Assembly: GCA_900548765.1 (NCBI GenBank)
Contig: URLU01000159.1
Coordinates: 1-5,301 of the forward strand
Reading direction: 5' to 3'
DNA from: an uncultured Lachnobacterium sp.
GTDB lineage: Bacteria; Bacillota; Clostridia; Lachnospirales; Lachnospiraceae
Length of the DNA stretch: 5,301 bases
The first letter of the stretch is position 1. The number at the start of each line of letters is the position of its first letter. A program made the translations under genes and the position numbers. Shown here piece by piece: positions 1 through 5,301 of the stretch. The notes under the pieces are model-generated. The model did no database searches. It had not been told where the DNA came from and worked only from the letters and a program-made list of their open reading frames with translations.

Positions 1-549
1 GTAATCCGGTGTCAGAACTGCACAGCCCCTGCTCACCTCATTATAAAGACCTGCAAATACATAGTAGGCATTTCTGACTCTTCCTACATATCCGCCACCA
101 TGAAGCTGTAAAATAACCCGGTCTGTATTTGGATTTTTCTTTGCTTCAAGCAGCTTCATGGTAAAATCACCCATGTCTATATCTGTCATTGTAAAGCAGT
201 CAGGCACCAGCCACACAGGCTCTGACACATGCTTTCTGAGTTCTCCGGACTTGATGAATTTTCCAATTGAAAGGTCGTTTGTGATATGCCCCATAAGGCT
301 TGCCACAATACGCCCCTTCATGCTGGTTGCGGAATCATCTGTATCATACTCCGCTTCTACACCTGATGCCTTATCTGCACCATGCTTAAATTCAGTATGC
401 TGCTTATTTTCTTCACTGCTCCTGCTGTCACCAGCCTCTGTAATATCATCCTCAAGCTCTGGATTGTATTCTCCAAATTCACTATCTTCAAACATGTGTG
501 AGTTGTCATCAAAACGTGCCTTAAGCTGCGTTCTAAAATGTTCTATCAT
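1..549 (-). CDS. Alpha/beta hydrolase, hormone-sensitive-lipase (family IV) type, 3' end cut by window
   Basis: Partial: 183 codons are open from the ATG to the left edge with no stop. The hydrolase core begins near residue 110 (EPVWLVPDCF), and residues 150-155 read HGGGYV. That is the HGGG oxyanion-hole motif of hormone-sensitive-lipase-type esterases, followed by ALTPDY-like VLTPDY at 178-183, as expected just after it. The nucleophile elbow (GxSxG) and the catalytic Asp/His lie beyond the window, so activity cannot be confirmed. Family members hydrolyse short or medium acyl esters in the cytoplasm. Residues 14-72 are an unusual low-complexity acidic stretch (about 21 Asp/Glu against 4 Arg/Lys) that the family does not need. 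The start is fixed by the ATGA overlap with the upstream membrane-protein gene and by a GGAG nine bases upstream, inside that gene. It is the third gene of the operon. Family assignment is firm; the substrate is unknown. Confidence 0.85.
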   Translation of the reverse strand, partial: MIEHFRTQLKARFDDNSHMFEDSEFGEYNPELEDDITEAGDSRSSEENKQHTEFKHGADKASGVEAEYDTDDSATSMKGRIVASLMGHITNDLSIGKFIKSGELRKHVSEPVWLVPDCFTMTDIDMGDFTMKLLEAKKNPNTDRVILQLHGGGYVGRVRNAYYVFAGLYNEVSRGCAVLTPDY

Positions 550-1211
550 ACATGAAATCTCCGTTTCAGTTCATTTCTTGCCCTCTTGTCACCTATGATA
601 AGTGTGCCAAGAAAAATAAAAAGCGATATGCCCATGGCGATGAGTGCCATGTATTTCCATTTTATAATACCTGCCCCTATGAGCACAAGCGGAATAATGC
701 TGAGCAGGATAGTAAAAATCTGAAGCATCATATAGCTCTGCCAGTTTCTGCTGTTTACCACCATAAGTATCAGGATTCCAATATCCACAAGGACTATTGC
801 TGATGGAAAAACGATACTTAATGCCCAGCCCCTGTTTCCAGTGAGATAATCAATGCCCCATAGGACAGCTATTGCTGAAACCACCATGCTTATCATTTTA
901 AACCTGTATCCGCTTTTCCCTGCGATTGCAAGTCTCATGGTAACATTGGCATAAAACATGCCAAGCAGGACTATAAGGCTCCAGCCCATTTCACCATCTA
1001 TCATATAGTCAACTGTTAAGGATACCAGCGTTATAACTACAGACAGGAAAAGTATGAGATTTTCAGCCATTCTGTATTTTCTGGAGGTGACCTTCACATC
1101 CGGATACATATTATAGGTCACACTCTTGTCTCCGCTTAATACCTGATGACACAGCGGACATACATCGGTTTTGTCCATTATTATCACATTACAATTATTA
1201 CACTTACTCAT
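546..1211 (-). CDS. Zinc-ribbon, six-helix integral membrane protein (DUF6320-like)
   Basis: This 221-residue protein starts with a small zinc ribbon: Cys4-x2-Cys7 and Cys18-x2-Cys21 (CNNC, CPLC). A short linker with YPDVK follows, then six hydrophobic segments at about 50-71, 76-97, 104-122, 129-152, 158-182 and 186-207. The tail is strongly basic (GDKRARNELKRRFHV). Six helices plus the basic tail place both ends, including the zinc ribbon, in the cytoplasm. From memory it resembles the DUF6320 family found beside condensation-domain acyltransferases in Lachnospiraceae; no biochemical role is known to me. I chose the ATG at 1211 over the in-frame ATG at 1223 because GGAGAG lies just upstream of 1211. 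The gene overlaps the acyltransferase stop by 8 bases and the hydrolase start by 4, so it is probably translated together with both. A membrane anchor or platform for the two soluble enzymes is inference. Confidence 0.82.
   Translation of the reverse strand: MSKCNNCNVIIMDKTDVCPLCHQVLSGDKSVTYNMYPDVKVTSRKYRMAENLILFLSVVITLVSLTVDYMIDGEMGWSLIVLLGMFYANVTMRLAIAGKSGYRFKMISMVVSAIAVLWGIDYLTGNRGWALSIVFPSAIVLVDIGILILMVVNSRNWQSYMMLQIFTILLSIIPLVLIGAGIIKWKYMALIAMGISLFIFLGTLIIGDKRARNELKRRFHV
547..562 (-). promoter_or_regulatory. Coupled start: GGAG plus ATGA stop/start overlap
   Basis: GGAG at 562-559 precedes the hydrolase ATG (549-547) by nine bases. That ATG overlaps the TGA (548-546) of the membrane-protein gene. 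Another ATG at 553 is out of frame and soon meets a stop, and the frame upstream of 549 closes at 573-571, so 549 is the only sensible start. The overlap points to translational coupling. Confidence 0.7.
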
Positions 1212-2658
1212 AATACTCTCCATTCGTTTCCAGTCTCACCTCAACACCATCCAGCGATATCTTTTTGAAAAAAGCTCTCTGTACCATGGTATTTGCAAAA
1301 ATAGATGTAAAAGAAAATACCAGAGTGTCCCCATAGGAGCACACAGTACCCTTAAGCGCCTGTCCCTTAGACATAGGAATAAATGAATGTATCATCTTCA
1401 CATATGGGGCATAGATATCCTCAACCTTGAAATTTCCTATATTGGTAATGGTTGTGGTATTTGCCAGTGCTGACTGCGTGTATACAAACTTCATTGCCAT
1501 ATTTTTAATAAATAAAGGCACATGTCTCATAAATATATTTTTCTGGTTAGACACACTGTAAGAAAATAAATCCTCCAGATGCTCCTTGTTAATCTGCTTT
1601 CTCAGGCTGTCTCTCACTATGTCAAGCACCTCTGCAAAGGTATAGCTGTCCTTGGTAGGATGAAACTCTGCTGACACCATGACAAAAAAATTCTTGGTTG
1701 TAACCGAATCAAAGTAAGGTCTCAGATTGACCGGAACCGCCACACGGATTGGCTTATCACCAGGCATGCCATGCATACACTCCTTGTACACACTCCATGC
1801 AAAGCAGCCCACCAGATACTCATTTATGGATACACCATATCTATGACTGGCCTCCTTAAGCTGAGTGACAGACATAAGTCCATGCATCACGCCAAACTCG
1901 CCGGCAGGAAGCTTCTCCATATCAAGCAGGTATGCTTTTTCCTTGTTGAAGCCACTTTCCTTGCCCTGCTTAAAATTCTTGACAAAGCTGTCCTCCCTGT
2001 TTAGGGAAGTGCCGGCACTTAAGCTGTCCTCCGCCTGTGCCTTAAGCTCCGGATGCGCCAGCCGCAGATACTGGTAAGCCAGCTCTCTGATAAAATTCAC
2101 CCCGCCCATGCCATCTGTAAGCACATGAAAAACCTCAAGGTTGATTCTGCACTTGTAATAAGTCACTCTGAACAGATAGCTTCTGTTTTTATTGGGTCTG
2201 ATAAATCTGCAAGGATAGGTGTTCTCCTCAGTCACCCGTGGTGCCTTCTTGCCGTTCTCCTCAAAATAGTACCAGAACACGCCTGTACGCAGTCGCACAT
2301 TAAACAAATCAAACTTAGGAAGCACAATATCCAAAGCCTCCTGTAAGAGCTCCGGATTAATCTGCTCCGACAAAGTAAGAGAAATCCTGTACACATTCGT
2401 CATGCTCTCTCCTGCAATAACCGGGAAAAGATTAGCCGTATTGTCCAGCTTGTCCCATCTGATGTTGCGGGAGGTGCTGTGTTCTTTTTTCTTTTTGATT
2501 TTTAATTCTTTCTGAGTGTCACTGCCTTTATCTTTACTTTTTTTAGCACTGGATTTTTTCACATTTTTGCTTTCTATATTCTTACTTTCTATGCCGATAT
2601 TTTGCACAGTTTCTTTTTCAGTCTCATTTTCAATCTCTTTGATAGTTTCTTCTTTCAT
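1204..2658 (-). CDS. Condensation-domain / alcohol-acetyltransferase-like acyltransferase
   Basis: A 484-residue soluble protein of the chloramphenicol-acetyltransferase / NRPS-condensation fold (COG4908, alcohol-acetyltransferase-like). The core starts near residue 67 (IRWDKLDNTANLFP). The catalytic motif is FHVLTDG, with His178, Asp182 and Gly183. This is HxxxDG with the usual first His of HHxxxDG replaced by Phe; the retained His is the catalytic one in this superfamily. Later landmarks are the VPVNLRPYF segment near 308-316 and the TNIGNF segment near 404-410. Family members move an acyl group from a thioester to an alcohol or amine; donor and acceptor cannot be read here. Residues 1-66 are a low-complexity Lys/Glu extension: about 1-20 acidic, 21-60 net basic, with ESKN repeated. 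There are no membrane helices. The next internal Met is residue 86, inside the core, so the start at 2658 stands although its ribosome site (ACGGA) is weak. It is the first gene of the operon, divergent from a GntR regulator. Confidence 0.85.
   Translation of the reverse strand: MKEETIKEIENETEKETVQNIGIESKNIESKNVKKSSAKKSKDKGSDTQKELKIKKKKEHSTSRNIRWDKLDNTANLFPVIAGESMTNVYRISLTLSEQINPELLQEALDIVLPKFDLFNVRLRTGVFWYYFEENGKKAPRVTEENTYPCRFIRPNKNRSYLFRVTYYKCRINLEVFHVLTDGMGGVNFIRELAYQYLRLAHPELKAQAEDSLSAGTSLNREDSFVKNFKQGKESGFNKEKAYLLDMEKLPAGEFGVMHGLMSVTQLKEASHRYGVSINEYLVGCFAWSVYKECMHGMPGDKPIRVAVPVNLRPYFDSVTTKNFFVMVSAEFHPTKDSYTFAEVLDIVRDSLRKQINKEHLEDLFSYSVSNQKNIFMRHVPLFIKNMAMKFVYTQSALANTTTITNIGNFKVEDIYAPYVKMIHSFIPMSKGQALKGTVCSYGDTLVFSFTSIFANTMVQRAFFKKISLDGVEVRLETNGEYYE
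1216..1221 (-). promoter_or_regulatory. Ribosome binding site GGAGAG inside the acyltransferase 3' end
   Basis: GGAGAG sits four bases before the ATG at 1211. It lies within the last codons of the acyltransferase gene, whose TAA ends at 1204. It decides the start of the membrane protein: the upstream ATG at 1223 partly overlaps this site and has no good site of its own. Start and stop overlap as ATGAGTAA, a layout that favours reinitiation by the ribosome finishing the previous gene. Confidence 0.7.
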
Positions 2659-2679
2659 ATTATGGTCCGTTATTCTTTA

Positions 2680-2710
2680 ATTATTGGTTCACATTTGCAT
2701 GAGATGTAAA
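2680..2710 (-). promoter_or_regulatory. Candidate promoter of the acyltransferase operon
   Basis: On the minus strand, TTTACA (2710-2705) is followed after 19 bases by AATAAT (2685-2680), each one or two bases from the sigma-A consensus. Transcription would begin near 2673, giving a short leader of about 15 bases before the ATG at 2658. The 19-base spacing is longer than ideal. The -35 box lies inside the left arm of the large inverted repeat, so a protein bound there would block it. Inferred from sequence alone. Confidence 0.42.
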
Positions 2711-2783
2711 CAGGCGTTTATACCTAAAATTAGGGTATTGTGCTGTGACAATATCCTATTCGAAACCTAATTGCCTGTTTACA
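2705..2783. promoter_or_regulatory. 79-base nested inverted repeat, likely operator region
   Basis: The outer arms are perfect 11-mers: TGTAAACAGGC (2705-2715) and GCCTGTTTACA (2773-2783). Nested on nearly the same centre is TAGGGTATTGT (2731-2741), a six-base spacer and ACAATATCCTA (2748-2758), which match at 10 of 11 positions. Between outer and inner arms are 15 and 14 bases. A small extra dyad, CCTAA-AA-TTAGG, lies at 2723-2734. The element lies between divergent genes and its outer arms contain both putative -35 boxes. It is most simply read as a multi-site operator for the adjacent GntR-type regulator; that assignment is inference. Confidence 0.6.
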
Positions 2784-2808
2784 CATTGGCAATACTTAGT
2801 TTTATAAT
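2778..2808 (+). promoter_or_regulatory. Candidate promoter of the GntR-family regulator gene
   Basis: TTTACA (2778-2783) is followed after 19 bases by a perfect TATAAT (2803-2808). The -35 box is the right arm of the inverted repeat, mirroring the minus-strand promoter. The leader would run about 100 bases, from near 2815 to the ATG at 2913. A weaker alternative closer to the gene is TTGCAA (2839-2844), 17 bases, TAATAT (2862-2867). Confidence 0.45.
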
Positions 2809-2897
2809 ACCATAATATGCCCCCATCGTGTAAAAAACTTGCAAAAAACTCATTTATCCTTTAATATCAATATATAGTTGTGGTATGGTCACAGACC

Positions 2898-2904
2898 AGA
2901 GAGG
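2898..2904 (+). promoter_or_regulatory. Ribosome binding site AGAGAGG of the GntR gene
   Basis: AGAGAGG lies eight bases before the ATG at 2913 and fixes that start. The same frame could be opened further upstream at the GTG at 2880, but nothing resembling a ribosome site precedes that codon, and the added residues (VWSQTREDIS) are not part of the winged-helix fold. Confidence 0.75.
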
Positions 2905-2912
2905 ATATAAGT

Positions 2913-3614
2913 ATGCAATTCAAAAAATTATCAACCCCTTCCCTCAAAGAATTATTTGTCAGTGAGCTGGAAAACAAAATTTTATCAGGAGAGCTTAAGG
3001 TAGGCGAAAAGCTTCCCAGTGAGCGTGAACTGGCAGATTCTATGCAGGTGAGCCGGGCTGTAGTAAACTCTGGCATCGCTGAAATGGAGCAGAAGGGCTT
3101 TTTAATAGTCCGTCCAAGAGTTGGTACCTTTGTAGAGGATTACAGAAAAAATGGTACCCTTGAGACCTTTAACTCAATTATGAAATATAATGGTGGAAAC
3201 CTTGCCAGAAATGAGATTAAGGCTATTCTTGAGCTTAGAATCGTGCTTGTAAATCTGGCTGCCTCACTGGCAATAGACAATGCCACTGACCAGCAGCTTG
3301 AGTCACTGCTTCCTATACTTGATGATATATCTGTGGATGATTCCATTGACGATTTGGTAGAGAAAACCTTTAAGCTCCACCATGAAATCGCCTTTATCAG
3401 TGGAAATGTCCTGCTTCCCCTGCTCTTTGTCTCTTTCAAGGAGCTGGTATGTAAGCTGTGGCATCGTTTTATCACTAACTATGGTAAGGAGCTGCTAATA
3501 CAAAACAATCGTGAAATGATTAGCTGCATTGTGGCAAGAGATAAGGATGGCGCTATGGAGCGAATTACAAATACCTCTATGGAATCTATTTCCGGCTCCA
3601 AGAAGATTTATTAA
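2913..3614 (+). CDS. GntR-family transcriptional regulator, FadR subfamily
   Basis: A 233-residue cytoplasmic DNA-binding protein. Residues about 7-75 form the GntR winged helix: ELENKILSGELKVGEKLPSE, then REL at 38-40, SRAVV at 47-51, and the wing KGFLIVRPRVGTFV. Residues about 100-225 are an all-helical FadR-type (FCD) ligand domain, with ELR near 107-109 and the HHEIAFISGN segment at 156-165. By eye alignment, most metal ligands usual in FCD domains are replaced: Thr152 for the Asp, Asn199 for the His of the EH motif, and Thr221 for the last His. Only the first His (156) remains, so a metal-free or altered ligand pocket is likely. Length is normal for the family. It is divergent from the acyltransferase operon across a large inverted repeat, and so is probably its regulator and self-regulated; the effector may be an acyl or organic-acid compound (inference). 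The start is set by AGAGAGG. Confidence 0.9.
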   Translation: MQFKKLSTPSLKELFVSELENKILSGELKVGEKLPSERELADSMQVSRAVVNSGIAEMEQKGFLIVRPRVGTFVEDYRKNGTLETFNSIMKYNGGNLARNEIKAILELRIVLVNLAASLAIDNATDQQLESLLPILDDISVDDSIDDLVEKTFKLHHEIAFISGNVLLPLLFVSFKELVCKLWHRFITNYGKELLIQNNREMISCIVARDKDGAMERITNTSMESISGSKKIY

Positions 3615-3627
3615 ACTCCACGAGTTT
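3613..3627. terminator. Short hairpin at the end of the GntR gene, possible weak terminator
   Basis: AAACTC (3613-3618) and GAGTTT (3622-3627) are perfect six-base arms around a CAC loop. The hairpin overlaps the regulator's TAA. Only three T residues follow the G of the right arm, so termination would be weak on its own; it may act with the larger hairpin just downstream. Confidence 0.35.
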
Positions 3628-3647
3628 CGCATATTGTAGGCTTGCTT

Positions 3648-3688
3648 TTGCTGTATGAAAAATTACAGCGTAATTTCCCATACAGCAA
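3648..3688. terminator. 41-base hairpin between convergent genes, possible bidirectional terminator
   Basis: Outer arms TTGCTGTATG (3648-3657) and CATACAGCAA (3679-3688) pair perfectly. After a two-by-two mismatch, AAATTAC (3660-3666) pairs with GTAATTT (3670-3676) around an AGC loop. It lies in the gap where the GntR gene and hflX converge, the usual place for a shared terminator. Neither strand carries a clear T-run after the stem, so it may instead be an RNA 3'-end stabiliser. The rest of the 139-base gap shows nothing else clear. Confidence 0.45.
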
Positions 3689-3753
3689 GAAAGCAGCCAG
3701 TGACAAATTTACTGTATTTCGTGTAAGACTTAATTTATCATATATTTCCCTGC

Positions 3754-5001
3754 TTAATCCAGCTTACCATATACTTCCATCGGTACATACGCCTTAATCG
3801 CAATCCCCTCTGCCACATATTCCTCAGATATGAGCTCTCCCTGTTTTCTGATTAACTGGATAATTCCTGCCTTATCGTATGGTACCACTCTTTCTATATA
3901 GACCTTATTCTCCCTCAGTATCTCCGCAAGTAATTCCTTTAACTCATCAAGTCCCTCATTTTTGCCTGCGGATATGTTTAAGGTGTAGTCAGCCCTGAAA
4001 TCATGCAAGGGCTCATCATCCGTCCTCAAATCCTGTTTATTGAACAAAGTGACTATTGTCTTATCCTTTACCTCAAGGTCATCCAGAGTCTCATAAGTGA
4101 TATGCATCTGTTTTTCCCTCTGTGGATTTGACGCATCTACCACATGAAAGATATAGTCTGCATACCTGGCTTCCTCAAGAGTACTTCTAAATGCCTGTAT
4201 CAGATGATGTGGCAGCTTTCTGATAAAGCCGACTGTATCTGTCAGGAGGACTTCCTGATGGCCCGGCAGCTCCAATACTCTGGTTGTGGGGTCAAGGGTT
4301 GCAAAAAGCTTATCCTCTTCCAATACCTCTGCATCTGTCAGATGATTTAAAAGTGTTGATTTTCCGGCATTTGTGTAGCCTACAATCGCCACAACCGGCA
4401 TCTGGTTTTTCTCCCTTTTGGCTCTGGTTATCTCCCTGTGGCGCTTTACTTCCTTAAGCTCCCTGTTTAACTGGGCAATCCTGTCATTTATGAGTCGTCT
4501 GTCTATCTCAAGCTTTTTCTCTCCCGGTCCTCTGGTTCCGATTCCACCACCAAGTCTGGACATGGAACGGCCAAGTCCTGTCAGCCTGCTCAGTCTGTAC
4601 TTGAGCTGGGCAAGCTCTACCTGTATCTTTCCCTCGCTGGTTGTGGCTCTGGCTGCGAATATGTCGAGGATTATCAGGGTTCTGTCCATGACCTTTGTGT
4701 CCAGCATCATTTCAAGATTCTTGAGCTGGGCAGGTGAAAGCTCATCATCGCAGACTATGCCTGTGGCACCGGTTTGTGCGATAAGTTCCTGTATTTCTGC
4801 GACTTTTCCTGTTCCTACATATGTTCCCGGATGGATTTTCTCCCTCTTCTGGATAAGAGTTCCTACTACAGCTGCTCCTGCTGTCTTTACCAGCTCCTTA
4901 AGCTCCTCAACAGAGTCCTCCGCATCATCACCATCCTGCTCGCTGACACCTACCAGAATGACCTTTTCTTCTATATCTTCAATCTTTATTGTCTCTGCCA
5001 T
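3754..5001 (-). CDS. hflX: Ribosome-associated GTPase HflX
   Basis: A complete 415-residue HflX, the normal length for the family. HflX binds the large ribosomal subunit, hydrolyses GTP, and in studied bacteria splits stalled or heat-damaged 70S ribosomes and hibernating dimers. The N-terminal HflX domain spans about 14-195 and includes HPGTYVGTGK (57-66), the CDDELSPAQ segment (84-92) and the glycine-rich GGGIGTRGPGE loop (151-161), followed by a helical coiled region (162-198). The G domain has G1 GYTNAGKST (208-216), G2 TTR (239-241), G3 DTVGF (255-259), G4 NKQD (321-324) and G5 SAG (344-346). A C-terminal domain follows (about 367-415). All nucleotide-binding motifs are intact. The start is supported by AAGGAG four bases upstream of the ATG. 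The gene converges on the GntR gene and follows a TPR-like gene with 93 bases between and no terminator seen. Confidence 0.97.
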   Translation of the reverse strand: MAETIKIEDIEEKVILVGVSEQDGDDAEDSVEELKELVKTAGAAVVGTLIQKREKIHPGTYVGTGKVAEIQELIAQTGATGIVCDDELSPAQLKNLEMMLDTKVMDRTLIILDIFAARATTSEGKIQVELAQLKYRLSRLTGLGRSMSRLGGGIGTRGPGEKKLEIDRRLINDRIAQLNRELKEVKRHREITRAKREKNQMPVVAIVGYTNAGKSTLLNHLTDAEVLEEDKLFATLDPTTRVLELPGHQEVLLTDTVGFIRKLPHHLIQAFRSTLEEARYADYIFHVVDASNPQREKQMHITYETLDDLEVKDKTIVTLFNKQDLRTDDEPLHDFRADYTLNISAGKNEGLDELKELLAEILRENKVYIERVVPYDKAGIIQLIRKQGELISEEYVAEGIAIKAYVPMEVYGKLD

Positions 5002-5094
5002 ATATCTCCTTCTATCTGTAATATGTATCCCTGCCTATTTGGACTTTTATATTTATGCAGCAATTACATATTCATCATCAATAGCTTACACATA
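5002..5094 (-). other. Spacer between the TPR-like gene and hflX
   Basis: This 93-base AT-rich gap holds the hflX ribosome site AAGGAG (5011-5006). I see no stem with a T-run, so read-through from the TPR-like gene is expected. A weak internal promoter is possible (TTGATG followed after 17-18 bases by GCATAA/CATAAA), but it is too degenerate to call. Confidence 0.4.
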
Positions 5095-5301
5095 CTATCG
5101 TGTCAGCAAAAATGTATACTCATCCTTTGCTGTTGTGTCGTTTGGATAGCTGTCCACATAGTCCTCCATGGTGCTTCTTGCTGATGCAAAATCACCTGAG
5201 TACTCATAGGCGATTATCAAATTCTTCATGACTTTTTGCAAATTAGGCACACTATCAAGGGCTAATGCTGCATTGAAGAATGAAACCGCTGTGTCATAAT
5301 C
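5095..5301 (-). CDS. C-terminal end of a TPR-like protein, 5' part outside window
   Basis: The frame is open from the right edge to a TAG at 5097-5095, giving the last 68 residues of a protein that starts outside the window. They read as paired amphipathic helices with tetratricopeptide-like spacing: a helix with AVSFFNAALALDS, a second with NLIIAYEYSGDFASA, a third with TMEDYVDSYPND, then an acidic helix ending FLLTR. The Gly-Asp-Phe turn and the Tyr-Pro-Asn-Asp loop are typical TPR boundaries. TPR proteins mediate protein contacts; nothing visible says which. A signal peptide or other domain could lie upstream. The order TPR gene then hflX on one strand suggests cotranscription, but not shared function. 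Confidence 0.7.
   Translation of the reverse strand, partial: DYDTAVSFFNAALALDSVPNLQKVMKNLIIAYEYSGDFASARSTMEDYVDSYPNDTTAKDEYTFLLTR

Noticed and set aside
158..598. Plus-strand open frame of 146 codons opposite the hydrolase
   Set aside because: It is antisense to a coding frame with a clear HGGG motif and coupled start; Ser/Leu/Cys-rich composition is typical of a shadow frame.
1212..1223. ATG at 1223 as start of the zinc-ribbon membrane protein
   Set aside because: The GGAGAG needed for the ATG at 1211 overlaps this codon, and MSKCNNC is the natural zinc-ribbon beginning.
2705..2783. Miniature transposable element bounded by 11-base inverted repeats
   Set aside because: No flanking target duplication is seen, the arms coincide with -35 boxes, and the inner dyad shares the centre; an operator reading fits better, though a genome search for copies would settle it.
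2880..2912. Upstream GTG start for the GntR regulator
   Set aside because: No ribosome site precedes it, while the ATG at 2913 has AGAGAGG at good spacing and matches the usual family N-terminus.
2659..2912. Riboswitch or small RNA in the divergent spacer
   Set aside because: The dyad lies upstream of both proposed transcription starts, and no known riboswitch core or T-tract terminator is recognisable.
4418..5149. Long Ser-rich open frame (243 codons) on the plus strand opposite hflX
   Set aside because: It lies antisense to a fully intact HflX, is compositionally a Ser-rich mirror of Glu/Leu/Arg codons, and has no recognisable domain.
1..5301. CRISPR array, tRNA, rRNA or insertion sequence
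   Set aside because: No regularly spaced repeats, cloverleaf or rRNA-like sequence, or transposase frame is visible on either strand.

Overview
The window looks like chromosomal DNA of a low-GC Gram-positive gut anaerobe, most likely a Lachnospiraceae member (Roseburia / Agathobacter / Butyrivibrio type). That guess rests on the AT-leaning composition, the AAGGAG-type ribosome sites, the Clostridia-like HflX and FadR-type proteins, and the pairing of a condensation-domain acyltransferase with a zinc-ribbon membrane protein and an esterase. No gene is foreign-looking, and there are no RNA genes, insertion sequences or CRISPR arrays.

Left half (1-2658, minus strand): a tight three-gene operon read right to left. 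The first gene is a condensation-domain (alcohol-acetyltransferase-like, HxxxDG) acyltransferase. Its stop overlaps the start of a zinc-ribbon plus six-helix membrane protein by 8 bases. That gene's stop overlaps the start of a hormone-sensitive-lipase-type alpha/beta hydrolase in an ATGA overlap, and the hydrolase runs off the left edge. The overlaps imply translational coupling and a joint function. The likely theme is making and breaking ester or acyl bonds at the membrane; the substrate is unknown.

Middle (2659-2912): a divergent control region. It holds a 79-base imperfect inverted repeat whose outer arms each supply a TTTACA -35 box for an outward-facing promoter, one toward the acyltransferase operon and one toward a FadR-subfamily GntR repressor gene (2913-3614, plus). 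The layout is typical of a regulator controlling itself and its divergent neighbours. The regulator appears to have lost most of the metal-ligand residues usual in its ligand domain.

Right half: a 139-base convergent gap with a 41-base hairpin separates the regulator from hflX (3754-5001, minus), a complete ribosome-associated GTPase gene. Upstream of hflX lies the C-terminal end of a TPR-like protein gene (5095-5301, minus), with no visible terminator between them, so the two may be cotranscribed.

The main candidate for something undescribed is the regulator / dyad / acyltransferase / membrane protein / esterase cassette.
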